Shown piece after piece: positions 43,976-54,233 of a stretch of 64,000 nucleotides of DNA. Under the pieces are notes generated by a model, which was given only the letters and a program-made list of their open reading frames with translations, did not search any database and had not been told where the DNA came from. The stretch lies in assembly GCF_019599545.1 (NCBI RefSeq), contig NZ_JAIEZV010000002.1:372001-436000 (forward strand), read 5' to 3'. The translations under genes were made by a program, and so were the position numbers. This stretch comes from Halobacillus sp. Nhm2S1 (GTDB lineage: Bacteria; Bacillota; Bacilli; Bacillales; Halobacillaceae). How positions within the stretch are numbered: the stretch's first letter is position 1; the number at the start of each line of letters is the position of its first letter.

Positions 43976-45433
43976 TCACAGTCTATTTAATGCTTCCCAT
44001 TGTTTTTTTAGTTCTTTTGCAAAGATAAATATATATACTGTTAGCCATACTATCCCAAGGAATACTATTTCCAGAATATCACCATATACAATATTAATAT
44101 TTAGATAACCCTTTATGTACTTGAAAAGAAACCCAAGTATCATGTTAATTATTGTAATCATAGATAATACCTTCCACGGGAATATCCTAAAAAAACTAAC
44201 TTTAATAAAGTTTGAAGTATAGATAAGTTGTATAGCATTAACAAATAGCTGGCTCAATAGTGTTGCAATTGCTGGACCAATTGTACCGAAAATTAAAAAC
44301 AAGACGTAGTTTAAAATAATATTTAAAATTAATGAAATTATTGAACTATAAAGTATAAATTTCGTTTTCCCTAATGCATTTAATATCATACCGAAATAAG
44401 TAAATCTTAATAATAAAACTAAACTATAAATAATAAATACTGGGACTCCTGGCAAATATTTTTCAGAATATAACAGTGTTATCACTTCAGGAGAAAATAT
44501 AATAAGCATCGTTGCAAATATACATATAATTGAATAAGAAAGAACAGATGCGTTCCCCCATATACTTATTGCTTTATCATTTTCTTTTTGCTTTAAAAAA
44601 CGAACTAATTGTGGTAACAAAACAGCAGTAAGTGATGAAGCAATAATAGTAACAGGCATTTCTCTAGAGGCATTGGTATATATAGCTAATTGTTCTGTGT
44701 CTAAAAAGTTCCCAATCATAAGTTTATCTAGTGTGATATTAATAGTTCCAATAATAGATGAAAGACCTATTGGAATAGAAAACAATAATATTTTTTTTAT
44801 ATAGGCGATATCAATATTTACTTTTAGTCTTTTCGATAAATCTTTCACTATTATATATACAATTATTGCAAACAAAGCTTCAACAATGATAAATAAAAAC
44901 ATATATACGCTGAAAGCTAGATTAAAAAAATGAACTATTAAAATAATACCTAGAAGTGAAATACTATTAGATACTCTAAACCACACTATTAAACTAGTCT
45001 TTTTATAAACAACTAAGATATTTTCAATACTACTTATAATAATTCGTGCCCATGGGAAAATTGCTAAAACATATATAAAGTTGTTAAGGAGTTTATTATC
45101 AAAAAAATCAACAATCTTAGGTGTAAGATAGACTAAGAATAAACCCACTATTATACTCAGTAAAGTTGTAAAGGTATAATAAACTGATAAAAACTGTTCT
45201 CTTTCTTTGTTTGTTTCAGCTCTCGCAAGGAAAAAATTAATACTATTTGGTAAACCTAACATAAAGATAACTGTAGTTAAATTAACTACCACTTGTATTT
45301 GGGAGTATGTTCCATATTCTTTCAGGGTCAACATTCTTGAGAGTAACATTGCTGTAATGAAAGATACTATTAAAGTAACCACCTTAGAAGTTGTGAGCTT
45401 AATAGCATCATTACCAATTGATTCCTTTGGCAT
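43976..45433 (-). CDS. Wzx-type polysaccharide flippase
   Basis: This 485-residue membrane protein has about 12-14 transmembrane segments, of the MOP/oligosaccharide flippase superfamily (opening DAIKLTTSKVVTLIVSF, LSRMLTLKEYGTYSQ, SIIGTINITLDKLMIG). It should move undecaprenyl-linked repeat units to the outer face. It is last in the cluster, and its ATG overlaps the preceding stop (TAATG). Strongly AT-rich. Confidence 0.88.
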   Translation of the reverse strand: MPKESIGNDAIKLTTSKVVTLIVSFITAMLLSRMLTLKEYGTYSQIQVVVNLTTVIFMLGLPNSINFFLARAETNKEREQFLSVYYTFTTLLSIIVGLFLVYLTPKIVDFFDNKLLNNFIYVLAIFPWARIIISSIENILVVYKKTSLIVWFRVSNSISLLGIILIVHFFNLAFSVYMFLFIIVEALFAIIVYIIVKDLSKRLKVNIDIAYIKKILLFSIPIGLSSIIGTINITLDKLMIGNFLDTEQLAIYTNASREMPVTIIASSLTAVLLPQLVRFLKQKENDKAISIWGNASVLSYSIICIFATMLIIFSPEVITLLYSEKYLPGVPVFIIYSLVLLLRFTYFGMILNALGKTKFILYSSIISLILNIILNYVLFLIFGTIGPAIATLLSQLFVNAIQLIYTSNFIKVSFFRIFPWKVLSMITIINMILGFLFKYIKGYLNINIVYGDILEIVFLGIVWLTVYIFIFAKELKKQWEALNRL

Positions 45434-46761
45434 TATATTATCTCTTCAAATTCTGCTACTATATTTTTATAATCATAGCGTTTAATCACATACTGATTTG
45501 GATTGAAATTAGTTTCCATTCCGCCTTTAAATCTTAAATATTCTTCTTTTATATATGCCTTTAAGGCTTTAAAATCTCTGTCATATCTTGCTATTTCAAA
45601 TGAAAAACCTAATGCAGCTTTATTCATAACATTAGAAACCTCACTATTTGGTAAATCTCCATTAACAATTGCAATTATCGGCTTATTACTTAACATATAT
45701 TCTAGGAACTTAGCTGGAAACACTCCTATTTCACTTTTGCTGTTCCATGTGGATAAAATTAAAAACCGAGAGCATGATTGTAAGTTAATAGCATCCCTAT
45801 GTGTCAAAAATCCATGGTTCACACAAATACTTTGCAGTTTAAATTCATTTGCTTGATTAACTAGGTTTGAATAATCAGTTCCTGCATAGTTGAAAATTAA
45901 GTCATTTTTTTGAATCACCTTTTCTTTTATTAAAGCTGATAGACACTTGAATAGGGGAGTTAAGTCACGTTTTCCTCCATATAAATAGCCAGTATAAGTA
46001 AAAGAAAATTTAGCATCCGACTTATTAATAGATTTATTATCCAGTAAATCATTCTCATCAAATCCATTTGGAATGACGTATGACTTATAATCATACTTCC
46101 CATTACATATTCTTTCTAAGTAACCATTTGAAACCGTAACAATTTTATCTGCTAATTTACATGCTTTTTTTTGTAGAAAGGAATTTATTTTGTTATCGAT
46201 AGGCAAACGTAAATCAGTAACCATTGGGTCCCTAAAATCACAGATCCAAGAGATTTTAGGATGTTTCTTTTTAAAGGCTATTCCACATAGTACTGATGTT
46301 AAGGGGCCATAAGTCGAGACTAATACATTATAGTCTTCGTATTTGTCCTTATTAGCGTTAACATGCTTTTTAAACGAATGGTAAAAATCCAAGTTTATCA
46401 TTATATTCAATATAAAAAGCATATAAATTCTTAAAACCTTTATTACTTTATTGAAATAATGTTTATTCTTATTATTATCTTTAATAACACTTTTCTCTCT
46501 AGAAGTACTCCTTTTACCTGTACCATTTATTCGTTTTATATATCTTTCTATAAACTTTGAATGATTTAGTTCAGTCACATTTACATTTTCGTAATCTTTT
46601 TTTTCATAAGACTTATCTAAATGTACTTTCAATGAAGTCGTAATTACCTCGATTTGATAATCATTTTTTTCAGCTAAATATTTTGCTAATTTTGTAGCTC
46701 TTATAGATCCTACCTGATTTTCAGGCGCAAACAAGTAGCTAACTATTAATATTTTTTTCAT
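45433..46761 (-). CDS. glycosyltransferase (GT4-like, GT-B fold)
   Basis: This 442-residue protein has SYLFAPENQVGSIRATKLAKYL at the start, ICDFRDPMV and KLADKIVTVSNGY in the middle, VIPNGFDEND, and a C-terminal half with FTYTGYLYGGKRD and KFLEYMLSNKPIIAI. It transfers a sugar to the growing repeat unit; donor and linkage cannot be read. It overlaps the flippase gene by one base. There is a region rich in Lys and Asn at about 75-110. Confidence 0.82.
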   Translation of the reverse strand: MKKILIVSYLFAPENQVGSIRATKLAKYLAEKNDYQIEVITTSLKVHLDKSYEKKDYENVNVTELNHSKFIERYIKRINGTGKRSTSREKSVIKDNNKNKHYFNKVIKVLRIYMLFILNIMINLDFYHSFKKHVNANKDKYEDYNVLVSTYGPLTSVLCGIAFKKKHPKISWICDFRDPMVTDLRLPIDNKINSFLQKKACKLADKIVTVSNGYLERICNGKYDYKSYVIPNGFDENDLLDNKSINKSDAKFSFTYTGYLYGGKRDLTPLFKCLSALIKEKVIQKNDLIFNYAGTDYSNLVNQANEFKLQSICVNHGFLTHRDAINLQSCSRFLILSTWNSKSEIGVFPAKFLEYMLSNKPIIAIVNGDLPNSEVSNVMNKAALGFSFEIARYDRDFKALKAYIKEEYLRFKGGMETNFNPNQYVIKRYDYKNIVAEFEEII

Positions 46762-46809
46762 ATATTCACCTACTTTTTATACATTATATAAACACCAACA
46801 ACCTAATAT

Positions 46810-47808
46810 TCAAAGGAGATATTCGTCTATTAAATCCAATATTTTATAATCAATTGAATCATCGAATTTTCTAGCAAAATAATGATGTAGTTTAGAAATT
46901 TTATCAAAATCCTCTACAGTTAAAATATGAGGATGACCCATATAAGGTTTCTTTTCATCATAAAAGTTAGGGTATATCAAGCTATCATTGCAATCTCTCG
47001 TGAACTTATTATTGAAATTAATCGTTACATATTCCGAAACACTCGTTCGCATAGTTAATGTTTGAAAGAATGTTTCTTCAGGTGTAAGACTTTTTTTAAA
47101 AATTGATATTATCCTGTTATTCGATTCATAATATTGAGTATAAATATCATCTATTACAATATCCGGCAAAATCCACCATGATGATCCGCCATATACACTG
47201 CAATTTAAATTTTTAAGTTCTTTATATGGGTGAACTATAAAAAATCTTAAAAACTTAAAGAATATATAAAGGGGCGTTTTCAACATTTTCCTTTTTAATC
47301 CTTTTTTCATATATTGGTTAATATCTTTATTTAACTTAATTTCAATCGGTAATTTTTCATATAACTTATAAACCCAATTCTTATTTACGCATGGTTGACA
47401 ATCAATAAAAGGTTTTGGATATGAATTATTCAACTCTTCTACTAGAGCATTAACGGGTTTAATTGGATAATCTTGTCCACTAATCAACATCGTATAGCTG
47501 TATTGAATTCCTTTTTCCTCTTCAATTTCTTTTGTTTTCTTTATTAACGACATAGTAACTTCAATAAGTGACCAATCGCTTAAATTCGCTGATATCCTAT
47601 CTTCTGGAAAATATATATTTTCCATAACAGATAATAATTCATTGATTTTACTTTCTGATAAATCCCATTTTTCATCAATATGAATGAAGATATCTATATT
47701 TTTGTGGTTAATTTTTTCAACTAAACGCTTTAGTTGCTTGAAGTTCTTATGCGCAATTATCAATATTGCAAACTTTTTATTGTTAATACCATTTGATTCT
47801 ATCTTCAT
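46810..47808 (-). CDS. GT14-type (core-2/I-branching-like) glycosyltransferase
   Basis: This 332-residue protein is related to core-2/I-branching beta-1,6-N-acetylglucosaminyltransferases: FAILIIAHKNFKQLKRLV, DIFIHIDEKW, YTMLISGQDYPIKP, GGSSWWILPD and LTPEETFFQTL. In bacteria such proteins add GlcNAc or xylose side groups in capsules. ATG 47808 is chosen because AAAGGA precedes it and it overlaps the Wzy stop as ATGA; the frame is open 19 codons further. A branching enzyme suggests a branched repeat unit. Confidence 0.82.
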   Translation of the reverse strand: MKIESNGINNKKFAILIIAHKNFKQLKRLVEKINHKNIDIFIHIDEKWDLSESKINELLSVMENIYFPEDRISANLSDWSLIEVTMSLIKKTKEIEEEKGIQYSYTMLISGQDYPIKPVNALVEELNNSYPKPFIDCQPCVNKNWVYKLYEKLPIEIKLNKDINQYMKKGLKRKMLKTPLYIFFKFLRFFIVHPYKELKNLNCSVYGGSSWWILPDIVIDDIYTQYYESNNRIISIFKKSLTPEETFFQTLTMRTSVSEYVTINFNNKFTRDCNDSLIYPNFYDEKKPYMGHPHILTVEDFDKISKLHHYFARKFDDSIDYKILDLIDEYLL

Positions 47809-49151
47809 TTTTTTTCCTTTCCCATACATTGTATTAAATAACTTTTTCCCAGTAAGAATAAACAAGTAACATAAAAGAATTCATCTGCAAATACTACATC
47901 TAATGAAAGCCATGGTAAGAAACAAGCTATAATTAATATTAAAGTTGGAAGAATAGTAAAATAAGAGAAAAACTTTTTCTTTAATAAAACAGATTTATTT
48001 AGATAATAAATCCATACAATTAATAATATTGAACCTACAACACCGAATTGATATATTATTTCTATTATTACATTATGAGAACTTTTACCGAAAGCAGGGT
48101 ATTTTTCAGTATATCCTTGTCCAAATAGTAAATCTAATAGATTGTTTTCAAAAAATATTAAATATTTTATTGCTATATTGGATCTACCAGAGGACAAGGA
48201 ATTAACATTATTACTAAGCTCAAATCTTATCAAGTACATATCAATTAATTCTTTTGAATTATTTAGAAAAATAAAGAATCCTATAATACAAACTACTGAA
48301 AGTAATACTAAATATTTTTTACTTTTCACAATACCTAGTAAATGTATTAATGCAACTCCCCACAAACCAATTAGAATTATTAAAATAAACAAAAACATTT
48401 TTGATATCGATTGTAATCCAAAATAGATTAAAGCTGACAGTTGAGGAAGAGTTAATAATAACAATGGGATACTTCTTTTTGTTAATAAAATTATTAACAA
48501 ACCTGCAATTGCAACTAAAATTTGCGCAGAATAATAATTAGGGTCCCCATTAAATCCACTTAATCTTGTTAGTCCTAAACTGTCCCAAGTGCTAACATTT
48601 ATAAACCCTCTCATATGGGGGTATTTCATCAGGGTTTCTGAAGAAATACATGCACCTATTACACCAATCGACATATAAAGTACAGACTTTTCAAATGAAA
48701 TTTGTCCTTTATAGGTATTAAAATAGGTTGGTAAGAAAAACAACATGATAATGAACATAAAGTATCCTGATGAAGGTGTATAACCATGGAAAAACTTAAC
48801 AAATAAGGTGAGAACACCCATTATACTAGTAATAATTAAAACGTTATAATTTATTGATATTTTTTTGTTTTGATAAAAGAACAATAAAAAGAATATGGGT
48901 ATTATGATACTATATAACGTAAGTGTCCCAGGTGTAAATTTCATTATCGGAGACCAGGGCAGGTAGAATAGCATTATAGGAAAAAACTTAGAATTACGAT
49001 TTGAAATTACTATAAATATAAAAAATAAAAGTGCAATAAATATTATTATTTTATTACTAACGAAGTGCCCATAGGATAAAATTGTTACATCTATTATGAG
49101 TAAAAGTAATAACTTTACATTAATTATCTTATCAATATCACTCTTGACCAT
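47805..49151 (-). CDS. Wzy-type polysaccharide polymerase / O-antigen ligase-like protein
   Basis: This 448-residue protein has about 12 transmembrane segments and one large loop containing KSSHNVIIEIIYQFGVVG, the typical Wzy/ligase motif. It should link repeat units at the outer face of the membrane. It overlaps the upstream glycosyltransferase by 14 bases and the downstream GT14 gene by four. Very AT-rich. Confidence 0.82.
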   Translation of the reverse strand: MVKSDIDKIINVKLLLLLIIDVTILSYGHFVSNKIIIFIALLFFIFIVISNRNSKFFPIMLFYLPWSPIMKFTPGTLTLYSIIIPIFFLLFFYQNKKISINYNVLIITSIMGVLTLFVKFFHGYTPSSGYFMFIIMLFFLPTYFNTYKGQISFEKSVLYMSIGVIGACISSETLMKYPHMRGFINVSTWDSLGLTRLSGFNGDPNYYSAQILVAIAGLLIILLTKRSIPLLLLTLPQLSALIYFGLQSISKMFLFILIILIGLWGVALIHLLGIVKSKKYLVLLSVVCIIGFFIFLNNSKELIDMYLIRFELSNNVNSLSSGRSNIAIKYLIFFENNLLDLLFGQGYTEKYPAFGKSSHNVIIEIIYQFGVVGSILLIVWIYYLNKSVLLKKKFFSYFTILPTLILIIACFLPWLSLDVVFADEFFYVTCLFLLGKSYLIQCMGKEKK

Positions 49152-50331
49152 ATGGCTGTTTCCCCTTCAACAGACATAGAAATTGCTTTATAGATTTTTT
49201 ATTATTATAGTTTTTCGCTAATAAACTATCTTTTATTTTTAATAGATTACTTTTGCTATCCAAAATAGATTTTAGAGATTTAAGTATACCGGAAGTAGAA
49301 TTCTCACAAACCCACCCTGCATCATTATCTTCTATCATCTCTTTTGTTGATGTGGTTTTAGTTGAAAGCACAGGTATTCCTAAGCATTTGGCTTCGTCAA
49401 TAACCATCGGTGCAGCCTCATGATAAGAAGGGAGTAAGAATAAATCGGAATTTTTCATGTAACGATATGGATTATTTGTATTACCATAAAAGTATACACT
49501 TTTTGAAATTTTTAGATCTTCAACAAGTTTCTCTAATTCCTTCCGTTGAGATCCATCCCCGACTATGTGATACCTTATTTTATAACCTAAAGATAGGCAT
49601 TTATATATTGCAGTTAAAGCACGTTCAATTCCTTTTTCCTTACTCAATCTCGCCACACTAATAATGTTCACATAATCCGGATCGTAGTTAATAGCATTTT
49701 TTTCGGCCAACCTCATAATGTCAGCATAATTATTACTGTTCCTAACACTATATGTTTTATTCTCGCATTCCGGCATTGTTAGTATAAATTTATCTCTACA
49801 TCCTTCTGAACAAGTAGCAACCTTATCAAATTTTGAATAAAGTGCTCTAACATATGCAGTATTACCTCCATACTCTGTAAAATCACAGTGTATAAATCCG
49901 ATTTTCTCTCTTGCATTTATTTTATCTAATACTAATTCATTTGCTCCTCCATATAAACTTTCGGGTGTAGAACTATGCATAAAAGATATTGCATAATCAA
50001 ATTCACTTAATCTTTTTTGAGTTTTCATTAATAATTTTATAGGTAAATAGTGATTAAAAACCCTAGTATATACTGTCAAAACAGATCTAATAAAATAATA
50101 CTTCAAGCCCAACCTTTTTGAGTCTCTGAATGACATTCCTAATAACTTCAAATAAGATGAGCCTTCAATAACTTTTATTTCCTCTGGAATATTAGTAATA
50201 TATTCTCCACTCTTGTTAAGAAGTAACAAAGTCACATCATAATCATTCTTAATTTCATACAATAAATTTAATAAAGATTTTTGAATGCCTCCGATATTCA
50301 TGTTGTTATTCACTATTATTATTGATTTCAA
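49138..50331 (-). CDS. GT4-family glycosyltransferase
   Basis: This 397-residue GT-B enzyme opens IVNNNMNIGGIQKSLLNLL, with IISVARLSKEKGIERAL and the nucleotide-sugar motif E-x7-E in YHEAAPMVIDEAKCLGIPVLS. A retaining glycosyltransferase of the repeat-unit pathway; donor unknown. The 3' end overlaps the polymerase gene. A 106-base gap precedes it, the largest inside this part of the cluster. Confidence 0.88.
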   Translation of the reverse strand: MKSIIIVNNNMNIGGIQKSLLNLLYEIKNDYDVTLLLLNKSGEYITNIPEEIKVIEGSSYLKLLGMSFRDSKRLGLKYYFIRSVLTVYTRVFNHYLPIKLLMKTQKRLSEFDYAISFMHSSTPESLYGGANELVLDKINAREKIGFIHCDFTEYGGNTAYVRALYSKFDKVATCSEGCRDKFILTMPECENKTYSVRNSNNYADIMRLAEKNAINYDPDYVNIISVARLSKEKGIERALTAIYKCLSLGYKIRYHIVGDGSQRKELEKLVEDLKISKSVYFYGNTNNPYRYMKNSDLFLLPSYHEAAPMVIDEAKCLGIPVLSTKTTSTKEMIEDNDAGWVCENSTSGILKSLKSILDSKSNLLKIKDSLLAKNYNNKKSIKQFLCLLKGKQPYGQE

Positions 50332-50437
50332 AATTATTCTCCTTACACTTTTCTATTATTAGCACCCTTTGCTATAATCATCAAAATTTTGTATTTCATT
50401 TTTATGTTATAAACGTGTGGAAAATAAGAAGTTAATT

Positions 50438-51526
50438 TCAATATAACTCTTTTTTCAAAAACCCCTTGATACCTTTAATATAATCACTATCTTCACTTGT
50501 GAATTTTTTTAATTCTAAATTACAATTTTCATTAAATTTTCTTTCATTTATATTAAAGTAGTGATCGTATAATATATTTGCAAAGTTATCATTGTTTACA
50601 TCAATGCTAAACCCCACTCCACTATCTTTAACCTTATTATCCTTATAAGTACCTACCTCCACTAGTTGAGGTATTTTAAATATAACGCCATCATAGTATT
50701 TGTTTGATATTGCATATTTTACTGCATACCCAACTTCAGGATCATAACTATTATTAATTATATCTGCATCTAGTAGTAGTGATGCTTTATCTTCGTTGTT
50801 ATAAAAACCTGTAAAAGTAATATTCTTTACACCCTCTTGGTTAGTGTATTCAAATAATTTGTCCAAATAAGGCCCTGCCCCATGAAATATCAAATGAAAC
50901 CTAGAGTCGTTTTTTAATTTACTTATAATTTTTTTTTGATGTTCATAATATCTAACTGACCCTATCCAAACTATATTTAGTTTCTCACCCTTTTTCTTTT
51001 TTACAAAATTCGAACTAATTGATAAGTTATTATAATTAAAGTTATGAGCCATTATATAATTGTAGTCTTTGGGCAAAAATTTTTTGAATCCTTCAGATGA
51101 AATACAAGTGAAATATGATGAATCAATAACTTTTTTCTCAACTCTAAAAAATGATTCTATCTTTTCATAACTATAATCTCTGATGTCAAAAATATATTTT
51201 TTTTTATATTCTCTTTGTAATAATTTTGATATTAATATTCCAGATAATGTATCTAATATTATTATTTTTTCATAACCATTTGTTTTGATATTTTTAGTTA
51301 ACCATTTTTTAAACTTTATAAAGTCCATTATCTTTAATAATTTTTTCTTAGATCGTCTCGACCTTTCATTGAAAGAGAGGTAATTGTCTGGATATTCTGT
51401 TTTCAACTCATCTCTATTCCAATAAAGTACTTCAAATTCTATATTTTCTTTGTCTAGGACCTGCTTATATTTTTCTAAGTAAGGACAATATTCAATGTTA
51501 CCTATAAATACCAAACCAATCATCAT
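50438..51526 (-). CDS. probable glycosyltransferase
   Basis: This 362-residue protein is of GT-B type by its layout: an N-terminal domain with IGNIEYCPYLEKYKQVL and YIFDIRDYSYEKIE, and a C-terminal domain with LNIVWIGSVRYYEHQKKIIS and DADIINNSYDPEVGYAVKYAISNK. It resembles capsule glycosyltransferases that lack the E-x7-E motif. AAGGGGAAAG precedes the ATG. Very AT-rich, with many Lys and Tyr. Confidence 0.7.
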   Translation of the reverse strand: MMIGLVFIGNIEYCPYLEKYKQVLDKENIEFEVLYWNRDELKTEYPDNYLSFNERSRRSKKKLLKIMDFIKFKKWLTKNIKTNGYEKIIILDTLSGILISKLLQREYKKKYIFDIRDYSYEKIESFFRVEKKVIDSSYFTCISSEGFKKFLPKDYNYIMAHNFNYNNLSISSNFVKKKKGEKLNIVWIGSVRYYEHQKKIISKLKNDSRFHLIFHGAGPYLDKLFEYTNQEGVKNITFTGFYNNEDKASLLLDADIINNSYDPEVGYAVKYAISNKYYDGVIFKIPQLVEVGTYKDNKVKDSGVGFSIDVNNDNFANILYDHYFNINERKFNENCNLELKKFTSEDSDYIKGIKGFLKKELY

Positions 51527-51537
51527 AACTTTCCCCT

Positions 51538-52752
51538 TTAATTACTAGCATTAATATCAATCATTTCTATTATTTCTTGGTATGTTTTATTTCTATCAAA
51601 TTTTTCTTCAGCTAGTTTTCTGTTATTCTCACCCATAACAAATCTTAATTCATTTTTATTTATTAACTTTAGAATTTTCTTTGCTAAATCCTGAGCGTTT
51701 CCATTTTCACAATTTAATCCAATTTGGTAACTATCCACTAATTCCCTGTATTCTGGAGAGTCTTGCATATTAAGAACTGGTAAGCCTGCCGCTGCATAAT
51801 CTCCCACTTTATTTATTATACTCCCAGCAGATCCAGCCTTGATTGGATTAACTGCAATATCACATGACTTTAAATAACCAATCATCTTATTGTAGTCTAA
51901 TCTACCAGTAAACTCTGTGTTTATTTTTTTTTCTTGTGCGTATTTTTCAAATTTATCTCTAAGCGGCCCATCTCCCATAACAAGAAATTTAATATTGTTA
52001 AACCCCTTATCTTTTAATATCCGTAAAGCATCTATTACACTATAAATGTCATAGCTATAACCCAATGTGCCTATATAAACTATCCATAATTCCCCTATTT
52101 GTTTTCTTATTAATTTATTTTGTACAAACAATGTATCAAAATATGCTAGATCTGTTCCTAAAAAAATACTTTGAGCTGTGTTACATTTCTTATTTACCAT
52201 TAGAGCTCTATCGGCATAAGTTTGAGAAACTGAAATAATATTATCTGCTATCGAGTAAATATAATTAGCCTTGTTCTTCATTGGGTAAAAAGAGGCATCA
52301 CTTATTAATGGTATATTAAAAATCATTCTAAATGCTTCTGGCCATAAGTCTTGAATATCGATTATAAAATGAATATTTTTTTCTTTTGCATAATCTGCAG
52401 CTATCTTCGCGGCATCAAGAGAGGGGACAGAGCAATAAATTACATCTGGCTTTTTTCTAGTTTTTAAAAATTGTTTTAAGCTTCGTCCAAACATATAATG
52501 ACTGAAAAAGCGCTTTACGGAAACATTTTTTCTATAGCCGGGTTCTTTTAACATTGTTAGCTGATAATTAATACTTTTTAATTGTTCATCTGTCACTTTT
52601 CTTTGACTCTTTGTCCTATGTGAAAAACTAGTAGTTACTACTTCTACACGTGAATTTATTTTATCAATTTTTTCAGCAATATAATGAAACCTACCATTTC
52701 CTAATTCACCTGGGACTTGTGTGAAATGTGCAATAATTAATATATCTTTCAT
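51538..52752 (-). CDS. GT4-family glycosyltransferase
   Basis: This 404-residue enzyme is similar in layout to WbuB/fucosamine-type transferases: IIAHFTQVPGELGNGRFHYIA, IIDIQDLWPEAF, SVSQTYADRAL, WIVYIGTLGYSYDI, and AGSAGSIINKVGDYAAAGLPVL near the C-terminus. Donor unknown. ATG 52752 is chosen because AAGGTG precedes it and it overlaps the FemAB-like stop by one base. Confidence 0.85.
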   Translation of the reverse strand: MKDILIIAHFTQVPGELGNGRFHYIAEKIDKINSRVEVVTTSFSHRTKSQRKVTDEQLKSINYQLTMLKEPGYRKNVSVKRFFSHYMFGRSLKQFLKTRKKPDVIYCSVPSLDAAKIAADYAKEKNIHFIIDIQDLWPEAFRMIFNIPLISDASFYPMKNKANYIYSIADNIISVSQTYADRALMVNKKCNTAQSIFLGTDLAYFDTLFVQNKLIRKQIGELWIVYIGTLGYSYDIYSVIDALRILKDKGFNNIKFLVMGDGPLRDKFEKYAQEKKINTEFTGRLDYNKMIGYLKSCDIAVNPIKAGSAGSIINKVGDYAAAGLPVLNMQDSPEYRELVDSYQIGLNCENGNAQDLAKKILKLINKNELRFVMGENNRKLAEEKFDRNKTYQEIIEMIDINASN

Positions 52753-53756
52753 TAAGTGCACCTTCTTACAGCTAACATCTTAGATCTATATGCAGGGAAG
52801 TATTCTGTATTTTCATCAATCTCTAATGTTCTAGTTAATTTATTATATATCTTTTCATTCAATATCTTTTTACCAACAAAAAAACTAAATTCTGTATTTT
52901 TACCAAATTGCTTTTTAAATAGATATAAACTATCATCAATACTATTGCTTCTTCCCCCACCGTGATGAATTAGTTCATATCCTTTTTCTTTTCCCCATAA
53001 AGTAATTGCGTATCGTAAAATATAGGCGGGTGACAAAAATAGAAAGTCACTTAGGGTACCTGATAAGTGAATATGGATGTTTTTCCCATACGCGAAGTAA
53101 AAACCCATTGCAATTGTTTGTTCTTGATAAATAGCTTCCACAATAATAATATTTTCCCCTAATAAATCGAGGCATTGCCTAAAATAATTTTCATCAAAGT
53201 AATAATAATCAGATGCATTATTACGGTCCATCGTGGAATAATATATTCTCATAAAAGAGTTTACATCTTTTGGATTTTCAGTAACCTTATAACTAACTCC
53301 CTCTTTTAATGTCTTTCTAACATTCTTCCTGCATGATTTAGAAAATTCAGATTGAAACGGATCGTCATAATCTTTTAAATTAGTTCCTACAGTATTTCTT
53401 ATATGAGAGATGTCATAACAATTTTTAAAATCGTTCGCATTTTGTACTAAAGGATGAAAACGTACAAATTCACTTATGATATTGTTTTTTTTACAATATT
53501 CCTTAAATGATTGTTCATATTTTTCAATAAGTTCGTCCTTATGCTCTTCTAAACACTTAGTAATAATTGGTCCACCATATCCATAGGGTGTAACAAGATC
53601 ATAATAATTTTTATTGTCAATTTTCACAGGTATCTCACGTTTAATGAATATGTTTCTTACAGTTCCGAGTGAGCAATTATATTCAAATTCATCGCACACA
53701 CCATTTTCAACTTTTTCATATACCTTTCCATAATTAATATCAAAATAAATATCCAT
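52752..53756 (-). CDS. FemAB-like acyl/aminoacyltransferase (copy 2)
   Basis: This 334-residue protein of the GNAT-fold FemAB/PF13480 group has YYDLVTPYGYGGPI, EFVRFHPLVQN, FSKSCRKNVRKTLKEGV, IVEAIYQEQTIAMGFYFAYG and ELIHHGGGRS. FemAB enzymes use aminoacyl-tRNA to modify wall precursors, and related proteins sit in polysaccharide clusters. It is a clear paralogue of the gene at 54234. By context it would attach an amino acid or acyl group to an amino sugar of the repeat unit; the substrate is inferred. Confidence 0.75.
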   Translation of the reverse strand: MDIYFDINYGKVYEKVENGVCDEFEYNCSLGTVRNIFIKREIPVKIDNKNYYDLVTPYGYGGPIITKCLEEHKDELIEKYEQSFKEYCKKNNIISEFVRFHPLVQNANDFKNCYDISHIRNTVGTNLKDYDDPFQSEFSKSCRKNVRKTLKEGVSYKVTENPKDVNSFMRIYYSTMDRNNASDYYYFDENYFRQCLDLLGENIIIVEAIYQEQTIAMGFYFAYGKNIHIHLSGTLSDFLFLSPAYILRYAITLWGKEKGYELIHHGGGRSNSIDDSLYLFKKQFGKNTEFSFFVGKKILNEKIYNKLTRTLEIDENTEYFPAYRSKMLAVRRCT

Positions 53757-53758
53757 TT

Positions 53759-54229
53759 CTAAAAATCTCCTATTGGCTTAACTAATTGAACTCTTTCATC
53801 TTCAAAACCTCTTTTTCTATAAAAACCTAATCCACCAGTATTAAAAGCCGCTGTTGAAACATCAACTGCCACAGCTCCTAAACTTTTTGCATAGCGTTCA
53901 ACACTATCAACTAACTTTTCACCTATTTTCTTGCCTCTATATTCTCTTGAAACAATTAGTGAATTGATGTAAACCCTCTGCTCATCAAAAAATACTCGTG
54001 GATAACACCATATGAAACCTATAACCTTATTCTTGTCTATTGCTATAAACGCACTTGCTTTATTTTCTGTTATAAATGTATACATACCTTCTATTTTATT
54101 AATAGCATAATCACTTTTTATTGATTTATTAGGAAAGTGAAGTTGTGAATTTTCATATTGTAATTCTACTAACTGTTCTTTTACTGAATTAAAATCGTTT
54201 TCACCTAATTGATTAATGACTATTTCCAT
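53759..54229 (-). CDS. GNAT-family N-acetyltransferase
   Basis: This 156-residue GNAT protein has the acetyl-CoA site RGKKIGEKLVDSVERYAKSLG (motif A, about 105-125) and the end GLGFYRKRGFEDERVQLVK. It may acetylate the 4-amino sugar made by the dehydratase and aminotransferase encoded upstream, since no left-handed-helix (EpsM/PglD) acetyltransferase is present; this is an inference. ATG 54229 is chosen because AGAGGG lies eight bases upstream, at the end of the FemAB-like gene. It sits between the two FemAB-like genes. Confidence 0.8.
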   Translation of the reverse strand: MEIVINQLGENDFNSVKEQLVELQYENSQLHFPNKSIKSDYAINKIEGMYTFITENKASAFIAIDKNKVIGFIWCYPRVFFDEQRVYINSLIVSREYRGKKIGEKLVDSVERYAKSLGAVAVDVSTAAFNTGGLGFYRKRGFEDERVQLVKPIGDF

Positions 54230-54233
54230 AAGC

